From contig NZ_CP100356.1 in the NCBI RefSeq assembly GCF_024204665.1, forward strand, positions 124,001 to 188,000: a stretch of DNA of 64,000 bases, in the 5' to 3' direction. The notes beneath the pieces were generated by a model, which saw nothing but the letters and a program-made list of their open reading frames with translations, searched no databases and had not been told where the DNA came from. A program made the translations under genes and the position numbers. Position 1 is the first letter of the stretch; each line of letters starts with the position of its first letter. The DNA is from Natronosalvus rutilus. Lineage in GTDB: Archaea > Halobacteriota > Halobacteria > Halobacteriales > Natrialbaceae. Shown in pieces: positions 55,691-64,000 of the stretch.

Positions 55691-57076
55691 TCACGGTTCC
55701 CCTTCGATACCGTCGGTGACGGCTAGTTCGAGGAGGAAACTCGAGGCCGAAACGACGTCGCCGATACCGACCGTCCCCGCGGGGTCGTCGACGACGCGAT
55801 TAGGACAGGCGACGACCGTCGGCGTACAGAGCGTGCCGTCGTCGGTCGGTTCGCCGACGTGGTCTGCGAGGAGTTGGATTGCGTCCCGCCCCATCGTCGA
55901 CGGCTCGTACGCCAGCCCCGTCTCGAGGTCATCGGGAGCCGTGACGTCGCCTCGAGCCGCCTTGGTCGCGGCGTTAACGGCGGCGAACGCCAATCCACGT
56001 CGGATGGATTCCGGAGGGAGATAGGAGTCCATCACGGCGAGGTGGTACTGCATCGCGTGTAACCGGATGCAGTCGACGCCGAGGTCCTCTCGCAGCGCGG
56101 AGAGCATCCGGTAGTGGGTGAGGATTTCGGTGGCTTCGAACGGCGTCTCTTCCGTCGGTCTCTCCTTCGGGGCGTCGAGACCGGCGTCGTCGTGGAGGAG
56201 GGCGAGTTCGCGGGTGTCCGTACCGAGGACGTTCGCTTCCGGAAGGATCACCTCGTACATGCTCGCCCGGAGGTCGTCGTCGTGCGTGACGGCGTACTCG
56301 ACGTGAATCGGTAGCTCACCGCCGGATCGAAGCCGGCGGATGACGTCCCGCGCGTGACGGTGCGTCCGTTCATAGCTTCCCTCGAGGTGTTCGGAAGAGA
56401 GGTTGTGGTAGCCCGCCAGCAACGCCCCGTCGACGGCCTCGCCAATCTGGTCGATCTGCGAGTCGAGATCGCCGGCGTGCAGGTCGAACTCCGGCGGCCT
56501 CGATGCCGCGATGAATCGGGTGTTTTCGGTGGCGCGAACGTCGAAGAGTTCGTTACCCACAGCGAACTCGAACACCCAGTTTATCTTCGTTCGCTCGGTA
56601 TTGACGGCGTCATCGAGCGGAACGAATCGTACCCGGCCGTTTTCGACGCTCGGATACCGCACCGCCCTGGGTCGTCGAAACGCCGAAATCTGTCGGTCCG
56701 ACAGCAAGTAGGTGTACATGATCGGCGAGGCCCCCAGCAAAGAGGCGAGGTTAGTCATGATTCCCGTCTGCCCGCCTAGCTGCTGGCTGTCGGGTTCGAA
56801 CTCCGACTCGAGCGTGCCGGCGAACGCGTCCGTCATCGCGATTTCGTCGCCCCGTCCGGCCGCCATCGCGTGCGTGATCGCCGCGGCGAGATCGCGTTTC
56901 GAATCCAGCGGACTCGGGGGCGGCTCTTCCCCGGGCGCTGCGGGCCGCTCGAGGTACGATTCCAACTCGTCGTCGATCTGGACGATTGCGTCTACGTTCG
57001 CGTTGTACGCGACGAACACCGACAGCCCCTCCAGCGCTCGGACATCTGATTCAATATTTGCGTCGATACATGACAT
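55691..57076 (-). CDS. ADP-dependent glucokinase/phosphofructokinase family protein
   Basis: 461 residues from MSCIDANIESDVRALEGLSV. ADP-specific sugar-kinase fold: VFVAYNANVDAIVQIDDELE at the sugar site, GGQTGIMTNLASLLGASPIM, and AGTVGIGDVVSASSF with the catalytic Asp in GIGD. These kinases use ADP as phosphate donor for glucose or fructose 6-phosphate, useful at low energy charge. The 65 residues upstream in frame overlap the aldolase gene and are rejected. Starts 70 bases after the aldolase stop, so one operon. Glucose or fructose-6-P specificity cannot be told by eye. Confidence 0.87.
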   Translation of the reverse strand: MSCIDANIESDVRALEGLSVFVAYNANVDAIVQIDDELESYLERPAAPGEEPPPSPLDSKRDLAAAITHAMAAGRGDEIAMTDAFAGTLESEFEPDSQQLGGQTGIMTNLASLLGASPIMYTYLLSDRQISAFRRPRAVRYPSVENGRVRFVPLDDAVNTERTKINWVFEFAVGNELFDVRATENTRFIAASRPPEFDLHAGDLDSQIDQIGEAVDGALLAGYHNLSSEHLEGSYERTHRHARDVIRRLRSGGELPIHVEYAVTHDDDLRASMYEVILPEANVLGTDTRELALLHDDAGLDAPKERPTEETPFEATEILTHYRMLSALREDLGVDCIRLHAMQYHLAVMDSYLPPESIRRGLAFAAVNAATKAARGDVTAPDDLETGLAYEPSTMGRDAIQLLADHVGEPTDDGTLCTPTVVACPNRVVDDPAGTVGIGDVVSASSFLLELAVTDGIEGEP

Positions 57077-57146
57077 GGAGCCGACTCCCAGACCCAGCAG
57101 GTTAATGCTGTTCGGGCGTTCGTCCACCGGCCGAGAGCGAACCGCT

Positions 57147-57950
57147 TTACCCGCCGGGGTGGTCCCGCTCGAGGACGGCGTCGGCGGTCTCGCCCTCGTA
57201 GACGATTCGCTCGAGAGCATCGAGCAATTCGATCGGATCCTCCCGTTGCCAGACGTTTCGTCCGACGGCAAGCCCGTTCGCGCCGGCTTCCATCACGGCC
57301 TCGACGGTGGAGAGGAACTCGTACTCGGCGGTCTTCGATCCGCCGCTCATGATGACTTTCACGTCCCCAGCACACCGGACGGCGTGGGCCATCGCTTCCA
57401 CGCTACCTGGATACTTCACTTTCGTGACGTCGGCACCTAATTCGAGCGCAATGCGCACCGCGTAGGAAACCGTACTGGGTGCAGTGTCGTTTCTCACTCC
57501 TTGACCCCGGGGATACGACCACATGACGACGGGGAGGTCGTATTCGCGGGCCCGCTCGTGAATGTCGCGGAACTCCTCGTACATCTCGACTTCGTGGTTC
57601 GAACCACTATATACGGTGAACCCGACGGCGTCCGCCCCGATGTCGACGGCCGTCTCGACCGAGCAGTTGACGGCGGAATCGGGCTCACCCATCCACAGGT
57701 TCGACGTCCCATTGAGTTTCATCAACAGGGATACGTCGTCCTCGAAACTCGGATAATATCTCTCTGCGACGCCCTTCTGGACGGCGATTGTGGTGACCGC
57801 GTCGTGTGTCGCGATATCGAAGACGGCGGACGGATCGAATCTGTCCGGCACGTCCGCGAAGTCGCTCGGTCCGTGCTCGAGACCGTGATCCATCGCCAGG
57901 AGTACCACTTTCCCGTCCCGAACGATCGCGGAGTTGTCGATCGGAATCAT
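57147..57950 (-). CDS. Class I fructose-bisphosphate aldolase, archaeal (DhnA) type
   Basis: 267 residues. TIM barrel of the archaeal aldolase/DhnA group: LLAMDHGLEHGPSDF at the first strand, GFTVYSGSNHEVEMYEEFRD, VVMWSYPRGQGV, the Schiff-base Lys in ADVTKVKYPGS, and KVIMSGGSK with GLAVGRNVWQRE at the phosphate site. It catalyses cleavage or synthesis of fructose 1,6-bisphosphate. First gene of the operon with the ADP-dependent kinase; together they form the central steps of a sugar phosphate pathway. Confidence 0.93.
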   Translation of the reverse strand: MIPIDNSAIVRDGKVVLLAMDHGLEHGPSDFADVPDRFDPSAVFDIATHDAVTTIAVQKGVAERYYPSFEDDVSLLMKLNGTSNLWMGEPDSAVNCSVETAVDIGADAVGFTVYSGSNHEVEMYEEFRDIHERAREYDLPVVMWSYPRGQGVRNDTAPSTVSYAVRIALELGADVTKVKYPGSVEAMAHAVRCAGDVKVIMSGGSKTAEYEFLSTVEAVMEAGANGLAVGRNVWQREDPIELLDALERIVYEGETADAVLERDHPGG

Positions 57951-58338
57951 TCAACGAACCCTCCACCGGTGGCACATATATGATTGATCGCCGATCAGGT
58001 TGAATGATCACGAGACGAGTATTACGAACGCTGTTGTCCTCACTCGTCATCGATCTACTGTTCCCAATGCACCGATCAGCGCCTCTAGCGCACTCTTCGC
58101 CGCAACTATCGACTTAAGGAGCGATCAACCCCCGTCGCCGAGGCCGCCCACGCTGTAAGGTTTACCACCGAGGCAGTGGGAGTCGAAATCGGAAAATGCC
58201 CCGGAGTTACACCAATACGATCAGCGATTCATTCACGGTATGCGACGGTTACGGCTGCGTCGGCGAGTCGGTTCCACCGATGTACGACCGCCACAGCGTC
58301 GTAGACAATTGGCGCCAACTGAACGGTCGCTTGAACTC
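57951..58338. other. Divergent promoter region of the sugar genes
   Basis: About 390 bases between the aldolase operon (minus) and the sugar nucleotidyltransferase (plus). No gene. It must contain both promoters; I could not pick a TATA box with certainty. Confidence 0.35.
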
Positions 58339-59313
58339 ATGAAAGCCGTGGTACTCGCGGGCGGCTACGCGACCCGGCTATGGCCGATTACGAGAAGCCG
58401 ACCGAAGATGTTTCTCCCGCTCGGAGACACCACCGTCGTCGATAGAATCTACGCCAAACTCGAGGCGGAAAAGCGGATCGACGAGGTGTACGTCAGCACG
58501 AACGAGCGGTTCCTCGCTGACTTCGAGGCCCACCTAGTGGACACCGGGTACGACAAACCCCGTCTGTCTGTCGAAGAAACGCACGAAGAAGCCAAGAAGT
58601 TCGGCGTCGTCGGCGGACTCGAGCAACTGATCGAGCGCGAGGGTATCGACGACGATCTGCTGGTGATCGCTGGAGACAACGTCTTTGACTTCGACATTGG
58701 AGACTTCCTCGAGTACTTCGAGCGACGGGATGGGCTGACGATAGCCGCGTACGATGTCGACGAGCCGGAACGGGCTACTTCCTACGGGGTCGTTGAACTC
58801 GAAGATGACCGGGTCGTTGACTTCCAAGAAAAGCCCAACGAGCCGGTGGGGACGCGTGTTTCCGTCGGGTGTTACGCATTCTCACGAGAGACGCTGCCCC
58901 TGTTCTCGACGTACCTCGAGGCGGGGAACGACCCGGATGAACCGGGCTGGTTCGTCGAGTGGCTGCACCCTCGCGAGCCGACGTACGCGTACGCGTTCGA
59001 CGGGACGTGGTTTGACGTCGGTACCCTGGAGAGTTACCTCGACGCTGTGGCCTGGCGACTCGATGGCGAGTCGCTGATCGCCGACGACGCGCGTCTCGAA
59101 AATACGACGGTCGGGAGCGCCGTTCACGTGATGTCGAGCGCGACGCTCGTGGACATGGACGTCGAACGGGCGGTGATCTTCCCCGACGTAACGCTCGAAG
59201 CGACGACCGTGCGCGGATCGGTCGTTGACGAGGGGGCCACTATCGCCGGGATCGACCTTCACGACGCGATGATCGGCGCGTACACTCGAATTCCCGATAC
59301 ATCGTCGGGGTGA
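58339..59313 (+). CDS. Sugar nucleotidyltransferase (NDP-sugar pyrophosphorylase family)
   Basis: 324 residues from MKAVVLAGGYATRLWPITRS. The pyrophosphorylase signature GGYATRLWPITRSRPKMFLP includes the catalytic Lys. VIAGDNVFDFDIGDF gives the metal Asp, and FDGTWFDVGTLESYLDA the C-terminal part of the catalytic domain, followed by a short left-handed-helix-like tail with degenerate hexapeptides. It makes an NDP-sugar, perhaps NDP-glucose for the glycosyltransferase at 60371. A frame starting 33 codons earlier has no homology. Confidence 0.88.
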   Translation: MKAVVLAGGYATRLWPITRSRPKMFLPLGDTTVVDRIYAKLEAEKRIDEVYVSTNERFLADFEAHLVDTGYDKPRLSVEETHEEAKKFGVVGGLEQLIEREGIDDDLLVIAGDNVFDFDIGDFLEYFERRDGLTIAAYDVDEPERATSYGVVELEDDRVVDFQEKPNEPVGTRVSVGCYAFSRETLPLFSTYLEAGNDPDEPGWFVEWLHPREPTYAYAFDGTWFDVGTLESYLDAVAWRLDGESLIADDARLENTTVGSAVHVMSSATLVDMDVERAVIFPDVTLEATTVRGSVVDEGATIAGIDLHDAMIGAYTRIPDTSSG

Positions 59314-59409
59314 CGCTGAGCGGCGCCGGTCGTCCGCCGACCATTGATCTCCGACGCTCGAGCAAGTTGTGACGGTCTCGACCAAAACGACTCGGCCACC
59401 ATCTCGCGG

Positions 59410-60303
59410 TTACGGGGCTTCGGCGCTCACGGGAACGCAAAATATCGGAACGTCGGCCTGACGGACGACATTTTCCGTGACGCTCCCAAGGAACCACTGC
59501 CCGATTCCCGTCTGGCCGTGCGTTCCCATGACGATCAGATCGATGTCTCGGTCGCTCGCGTACGTGAGGATCACCTGCGCCGGCGGCCCGGTCGCGAGCG
59601 ATCCGGAGACGCCGACGTCCGCTGCTCTTGCACGGTTTCGTACCGTTTCGAGCGCGTCCTCGCCGCGGCGCTCGAGTGAACTAATCAGGTCCGGTGGTTC
59701 CTGGTTCCCGGAAAAACGACTCATGTCGACGGAGTATACCGTGTGTACTATCGATTCCAGCCGGGTTGCCAGTGCGATTCCCCACTCCGTCGCGATCGCA
59801 GCCCCCTCACTGCCGTCCGTCGGCAGGAGCAGCCGTTCGAACGTGACCTCGCCGGGCGTTTCCACGCCCGCCTCCGGAGGAACGGCGAGGACGGGCGTTC
59901 GTGCCGTCCTGAGAACGTTCTCGGTGACGCTCCCGAGGAGTATCCTGTCGAGTCCCGTTCGACCCTTTGTCCCCATAGTGATGACGTCGATCTCGTGGCG
60001 GACGGCATACTCCCTGATCGCCTGGAACGGGGTCCCCCACTCGAGTACGGTCGTGACGTCCAGTTCCTCATCGTGGTTTTCCACCGCGGTTACGACCGCC
60101 TCCACCGCTTCTTCCGCCCTTTCCTCGAGCGACGAGCGCACCGTGTCGTCGGAATCGACAGCGCCGTTCCGCGACTCTGCGACCGAGAGGACGTGCACGT
60201 CGGCGCCAATCTGCGACGCGAGTGCGATCCCGACGTTCGCTCCGACGAGCGCCCCTGTACTGCCGTCCGTCGGTATCAACATCGAATCGATAAACCCGCT
60301 CAT
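59410..60303 (-). CDS. Tandem universal stress protein
   Basis: 297 residues. Domain 1 (SMLIPTDGSTGALVGANVGI; GTKGRTGLDRILLGSVTENV) and domain 2 (ERLLLPTDGSEGAAIATEWG; GTHGQTGIGQWFLGSVTENV). Both keep the ATP-loop glycines, though domain 1 has GTKG and domain 2 lacks the usual Arg after GIG. Same strand as the glycosyltransferase upstream, 68 bases away, so probably one operon. Confidence 0.9.
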   Translation of the reverse strand: MSGFIDSMLIPTDGSTGALVGANVGIALASQIGADVHVLSVAESRNGAVDSDDTVRSSLEERAEEAVEAVVTAVENHDEELDVTTVLEWGTPFQAIREYAVRHEIDVITMGTKGRTGLDRILLGSVTENVLRTARTPVLAVPPEAGVETPGEVTFERLLLPTDGSEGAAIATEWGIALATRLESIVHTVYSVDMSRFSGNQEPPDLISSLERRGEDALETVRNRARAADVGVSGSLATGPPAQVILTYASDRDIDLIVMGTHGQTGIGQWFLGSVTENVVRQADVPIFCVPVSAEAP

Positions 60304-60370
60304 GGGAGTGATTCACCGCCCCCGTGGATAATTGTGTGGGGTCTGTGACCCAGCTACGGACGCTGTCACG

Positions 60371-61615
60371 TCAGCTATCGCGTTCCAAGACGGTGACGAA
60401 AACCCCGAAGAGATCCGCGAGTTGGCGGGGGAGCAAAAAGTGGTCGCGGACGTGCGCTCGCCCGTTCGAGCCGAACGCCGTTCGCCGATCCTCGTCTTCA
60501 AGGAGGGTGACGAGGTGATCGGCGACGCCCTGGACGTCGTCGGGTTCAACGAGGTAACCGTTCTGACCGTGCTCGACTTGCAGCGGGATGCCACCGACGT
60601 TCGAGCCGACGACGGGTGTGCGCTTCCAGAGCGCCTCGGAAACGACGAGACCGAATCCCTCGCGCAGTGACTTCTGCACGACGACGTCGGACCCTCGTTG
60701 CAAGACGTTCACCCTCGTATCGGGAAGATCGGTCAGCACGTGTACGTCCGGATCGTCGGCTGCCGCTTCGGCGACTTGCTCGTAGATCTCCAGCCCTTCC
60801 GGATCGTCGCCGGCCATCCCGCCGGCTAACGCCAACTGGAGCCCCGTAACGTGCTCGCGGGCGCGGTGAAACGCCTCCAGGGTGCCGAACTGGTCCTTCC
60901 ACGGATCGAACCTCGAGACCTGCGTCACGAGTGGCGCGTCGAACGAGAGGGGATCCATCCGGTCTCGCTCGGTTTCGATAGTCTCCTCGTCGATCGATCG
61001 ATTCTTCTTCGTCAGGGGATCGATAGACGGATGAACGACGCTCGTCTTCGGCGCCTCGACGTTCGCCTCGTACGCGGACCGACTGACAATTGCGTGATCG
61101 ACCCGGCTCGTATATCCGGACACGAACGCGAGGTACTCCTCAGACGGGTCGGTGATGTCGATGTGACAGCGCCAGACGTACGTCGCATTCGGCATCGTTT
61201 CTTCGAGACGCTCGAGCATTCCGAGCGGCTGGGGATCGTGGATCACGACGAGATCGTACACGTCTTCGATTTCGGCCGCGTTTCGCTCGGTCACCGCACG
61301 ATACGTCGATTTCATCGACTCGGTGAGCGGGCTCCTATCTCCCTGAAGCCCGTTGTGGATCGCCTTGGTCACCTCGAAGAACTCGTCGGTGGCGTCCATG
61401 ACGACCCAGTCGGTTTGGACGCCGAGATCGTCACAGACGGGAACGATCGACCGGAGCAGCTCCGCGACGCCACCACCGGTCGCCGTCGAGTTAACGTGAA
61501 GGACTCGGACGTCCGGCAGGGATTCGGCGAGCGATCGAAGTCGCTCGAGCTGATCGCTATCTATCACGGAGCCGTACATTTCGATCGATCGGTTCGGAAG
61601 TGACGGGCTATGCAT
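60371..61615 (-). CDS. treT: GT4 glycosyltransferase, TreT-like trehalose synthase
   Basis: 414 residues. A GT-B fold starting after HVNSTATGGGVAELLRSIVP, the signature of trehalose glycosyltransferring synthase (TreT) and related enzymes. CHIDITDPSEEY, TQVSRFDPWKDQFGTLEAF and the nucleotide-sugar site KSLREGFGLVVSEALWKRTP follow. TreT makes trehalose from NDP-glucose and glucose; trehalose is an osmolyte and reserve in haloarchaea. Product specificity is inferred from family only. Probably co-transcribed with the USP gene downstream. Confidence 0.85.
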   Translation of the reverse strand: MHSPSLPNRSIEMYGSVIDSDQLERLRSLAESLPDVRVLHVNSTATGGGVAELLRSIVPVCDDLGVQTDWVVMDATDEFFEVTKAIHNGLQGDRSPLTESMKSTYRAVTERNAAEIEDVYDLVVIHDPQPLGMLERLEETMPNATYVWRCHIDITDPSEEYLAFVSGYTSRVDHAIVSRSAYEANVEAPKTSVVHPSIDPLTKKNRSIDEETIETERDRMDPLSFDAPLVTQVSRFDPWKDQFGTLEAFHRAREHVTGLQLALAGGMAGDDPEGLEIYEQVAEAAADDPDVHVLTDLPDTRVNVLQRGSDVVVQKSLREGFGLVVSEALWKRTPVVGSNVGGIPLQVEHGQNGYLVEPDDVQGVADHLVTLLEDEDRRTAFGSNGRAHVRDHFLLPRQLADLFGVFVTVLERDS

Positions 61616-61714
61616 TGTCCGTACTCGTTGTACAACGGCCGTGGTATCAGTTGAGGGGGTAGGAAGCGATTGAGGAGAACACTATCTCATTTCGTGGCGT
61701 CTCTACTCGAGCGC

Positions 61715-62209
61715 TCATAATACGCGGGCGGTCGAATGAGCATGACTGATACCTGTGCGCTCGTCGATTTCGAACTCGTAAAACCCGGTTTCGCCCTGCT
61801 CGCTCGCCGTCTGGATCAGTTCCGGTTGCCACGCCGGGAGTTGTGTCGCTGAGAGGTCAGACGATTCCTCTTCCGACAGCCGTCGAATCGTCCCTTCGAG
61901 GAAGACGCTTCGCCAGTGAAACATCGTCTCGGCGTTGTAGACCAGGAAACTACAGACGTCGGAACGGTCCGCGAGCTCCGCTTTTCGACTCTGTCCTTCC
62001 ACGAGGAACGAGAAGTAGAGGCTCGCTCCCCCGTCGTACCCGAACGACATGGGGAGGAGATACGGCGCTCCCGGCGTGGAGAGTCCGAGAATGCCCACGT
62101 TCCGAATCGAGAGAAACCGCTCGATGGCTTCGTCGTCCATCCGTTCGATTCCGTACGTATCGAGTTCGTCGACGGTCATCCCGACTCGGGGTACGTTTCC
62201 AACCTCCAT
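61715..62209 (-). CDS. Pyridoxamine 5'-phosphate oxidase-like flavin-binding protein
   Basis: 164 residues from MEVGNVPRVGMTVDELDTYG, or from the internal ATG (MTVDELDTYG). Split-barrel fold: VGILGLSTPGAPYLLPMSFG, LYFSFLVEGQSRKAELADRS, and MFHWRSVFLEGTIRRLSEEE. Members bind FMN, F420 or haem. The upstream open frame to 62413 is an insertion-element remnant. This protein class also appears in bacterial dormancy regulons. Confidence 0.8.
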   Translation of the reverse strand: MEVGNVPRVGMTVDELDTYGIERMDDEAIERFLSIRNVGILGLSTPGAPYLLPMSFGYDGGASLYFSFLVEGQSRKAELADRSDVCSFLVYNAETMFHWRSVFLEGTIRRLSEEESSDLSATQLPAWQPELIQTASEQGETGFYEFEIDERTGISHAHSTARVL

Positions 62210-62300
62210 AAACCGAACACGGAAATTGGTGTATAACGAACGCCGGGCGGCCTCGGTGAACCGGAAGAACCACCAGACGAAGGGGAGGCGTGGAATATTT

Positions 62301-62420
62301 CTATCTTGACATCCTCCCCGTGCTAAAGGGCGACGGTTCCCCAAAACGGTATTCAAGTGCGCGTTTCCTCGGAGTATAAGTATGCTTTCCCGTGACCCGT
62401 TAATAGTCGCCATCGTGTTG
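62301..62420 (-). repeat. Solo right end of an IS1341-type element
   Basis: On the minus strand cacggggaggatgtcaag follows a ccgt..acgg hairpin, the same terminus as at 19481 and 31851. Sequence upstream of it, up to about 62520, may hold element remains (GVDGVEPSEGI) but no tnpB. Confidence 0.5.
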
Positions 62421-62632
62421 TAACCAATAGTGGGCTTTTCAGCGCGTGTATCCCTTGACTACCGCCTCGCGAATACCCTCGCTTGGTTCGACCCCATCCA
62501 CGCCATAGACACCCGGAACCTTCCCATTCTGATAGGTAAGATCATGTTGAATTTTAGAAGATATAAGTGCTACGAAACCACGGAAACGAACTTGATACTC
62601 GGAATCGAACGTCGAAGTAACGGCTCGCCGCC

Positions 62633-62777
62633 ATGGATACCATCGTTACACCAACAGCAGAGCATCTCGACCTCGACGCCGCACGACTGGATCCGCATCC
62701 ACAGAACGAGTATAGACTGTTTCCCGACGGCGAGGTGTACGTCCAGCTCGAATCGGTGGCCGAAACCGAATCCGCGC
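62633..62777 (+). pseudogene. Ribose-phosphate pyrophosphokinase-like protein, N-terminal fragment
   Basis: MDTIVTPTAEHLDLDAARLD, then PQNEYRLFPDGEVYVQLESV, resembles the start of a haloarchaeal Prs-like paralogue (FPDGE motif). After ETESA it switches into P-type ATPase sequence in a different frame. Only about 48 codons remain. Confidence 0.5.
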
Positions 62778-63602
62778 TAGGTCATCGACGACGTCGACAT
62801 CTTCGCGCGGACCTCGCCTGATCAAAAGACGCGCATCCTGCAGACGTTACAGGAAGGCGGACACACGGTGGCGATGACCGGCGACGGCGTCAACGATGCG
62901 CCGGCGGTGAAGAACGCGGACGTCGGTGTTGCGATGGGGATCCGCGGCACCGACGTCACCGAGCAGTCGTCCGACATCGTCTTGCTCGACGACAACTTCG
63001 CGACGATCCTGTGCGCGGTGAAAGGAGGACGGCGAATCTTCGACAACGTCCGTAAGTTCGTCAACTTCCTGCTGTGCTGGAACGCCGGCGAGGTGCTGCT
63101 GGTGTTTTCCGGGTCGATGCTCGGCCTAGGGCTCGTGATCACGTCGGTGTAGATCCTCTGGATCAACGTCGTGACCGACGGACTCCCAGCCCTGTCGATG
63201 GGCGTCGACCCGGCGACGGACGACGTTATGGAACGCGATCCGCGGCCGCCGGACGAAGGCGTGATCACGGATCGAATTATGGTCTCGATACTCGGCGTCG
63301 GCGTCCTCATCGCGCTGACGACCCTGCCGCTGTACTACCTCCACCGCGCCGATACCGATCTCGCCCGGACAGTGGTGTTTACCTCCCTCGTCGTCTTCGA
63401 GATCGCAGGTATCCAAGCGGTACGATGGCGATACGGCCACGGCCCGTTCTCCAACCGGCGGCTCGTGATCGGAGTGACCATCACGCTCGCACTCAAGTTC
63501 GTCCTACTTTACACGCCGGTGGGCGTTTTGTTCGATGTCGTTCCGCTCACGCTGGTTCACTGGGTCCAGATCGGGGTCGCGTTGCTCGCGTTCGGCGTGT
63601 AA
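62778..63602 (+). pseudogene. P2-type cation ATPase, C-terminal third, with nonsense codon
   Basis: Starts abruptly with VIDDVDIFARTSPDQKTRIL and continues through [20 protein letters not shown] into M5-M10. TAG at 63150-63152 interrupts ITSV*ILWINVVTDGLPALS; CAG (Gln) is the expected codon. The N-terminal domains and the phosphorylation site are missing. A third P2-type ATPase of the cluster lost by deletion. Confidence 0.85.
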
Positions 63603-63779
63603 TTAGCTCTCTTCGAGCGCGTCCTCGATCGAAACTACGATCGATACTGAACCGGTCGCCGACCGCAGGCTACAGCCAGCTCGCTTCCCGGTCCGATCGT
63701 AACCCGCACCTGAACGCTGACTTATCAACTACTCACTACATAGAGGAACGAACTTTGTCGTCCACCGCCTACATCGACC

Positions 63780-64000
63780 ATGACCCGAGTACTGGTTCCG
63801 GTCGACGGATCATCTCACTCCGAAACTGCACTGGAGGAATCCATCGAGTTGTTCCCCGACGCCGAGATCGTCGTCTTGCACGTGGTACAGGTCACTCGGA
63901 TCCCGTCGGATCCCGATGTGTCGCCGTACGAATTCGCGAAAGCGGAGGGAGAAGATATCCTCGAGGACGCGAGGGAGATGGCGGCCGAGTACGGTCGTCC
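63780..64000 (+). CDS. Universal stress protein, partial at window end
   Basis: MTRVLVPVDGSSHSETALEE, then LFPDAEIVVLHVVQVTRIPS and a helical segment (GEDILEDAREMAAEYGR), the first half of a UspA domain. The ATP loop lies beyond the window. The ATG follows a short AT-rich leader. Confidence 0.85.
   Translation, partial: MTRVLVPVDGSSHSETALEESIELFPDAEIVVLHVVQVTRIPSDPDVSPYEFAKAEGEDILEDAREMAAEYGR

Noticed and set aside
1..64000. CRISPR arrays, rRNA and tRNA genes
   Set aside because: No regularly spaced repeats and no clover-leaf or rRNA core sequence noticed on either strand; a covariance-model scan would be decisive for tRNA.

Overview
The window is haloarchaeal DNA. Predicted proteins are rich in Asp and Glu, genes carry Tat signals, and there are archaeal-type regulators (a TFB, HxlR, PadR, TrmB and Lrp-TRASH proteins), HalOD1 and amphi-Trp proteins, halocyanin-like copper proteins, and IS200/IS605-type tnpB elements with haloarchaeal-style ends. 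It reads as an accessory chromosomal or megaplasmid region. Many genes are truncated, frameshifted or fused at deletion junctions. No rRNA, tRNA or CRISPR array was recognised.

Layout. 0.3-1.5 kb: fused remnants of a zinc-ribbon gene and a TrmB regulator. 1.8-6.3 kb: a giant exported nuclease/PKD protein split by one extra base. 6.5-9.1 kb: a small redox operon with a divergent HxlR regulator and a long palindromic intergenic region. 9.3-14.5 kb: HalOD1 and PadR genes, then a copper locus (broken CopZ, Lrp-TRASH regulator, CopA). 14.6-19.8 kb: aconitase, an SRPBCC protein, a tnpB element and a small membrane protein. 20.1-22.8 kb: a cluster of three SHOCT-tailed membrane proteins with DUF302, thioredoxin-like and cupredoxin domains. 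22.8-29.4 kb: tiny coupled ORFs, toxin-antitoxin modules and their fragments, a tnpB pseudogene, and an AbiE-like pair. 29.5-36.7 kb: multicopper oxidase, a small lipoprotein, membrane proteins, and a CBS protein with an HPF-like tail. 37-42.2 kb: zinc-ribbon protein, TFB, RidA, PadR, an RPA-like protein with a deleted second copy, and an integrase C-terminus, which look like a decayed integrative element.

42.3-64 kb is a coherent metal-transport, stress and energy cluster: a P1B-4 metal ATPase, two large P2-type cation ATPases and a fragment of a third, five universal stress protein genes, a DUF2267 and an amphi-Trp pseudogene, a sulfatase, an ADP-dependent sugar kinase with archaeal fructose-bisphosphate aldolase, a sugar nucleotidyltransferase, a trehalose-synthase-like glycosyltransferase and a pyridoxamine-oxidase-like protein. 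The content resembles bacterial hypoxia/dormancy regulons (USPs, a CtpF-type ATPase, CBS proteins, a sugar kinase, flavin-binding split-barrel proteins). That functional reading is inference.
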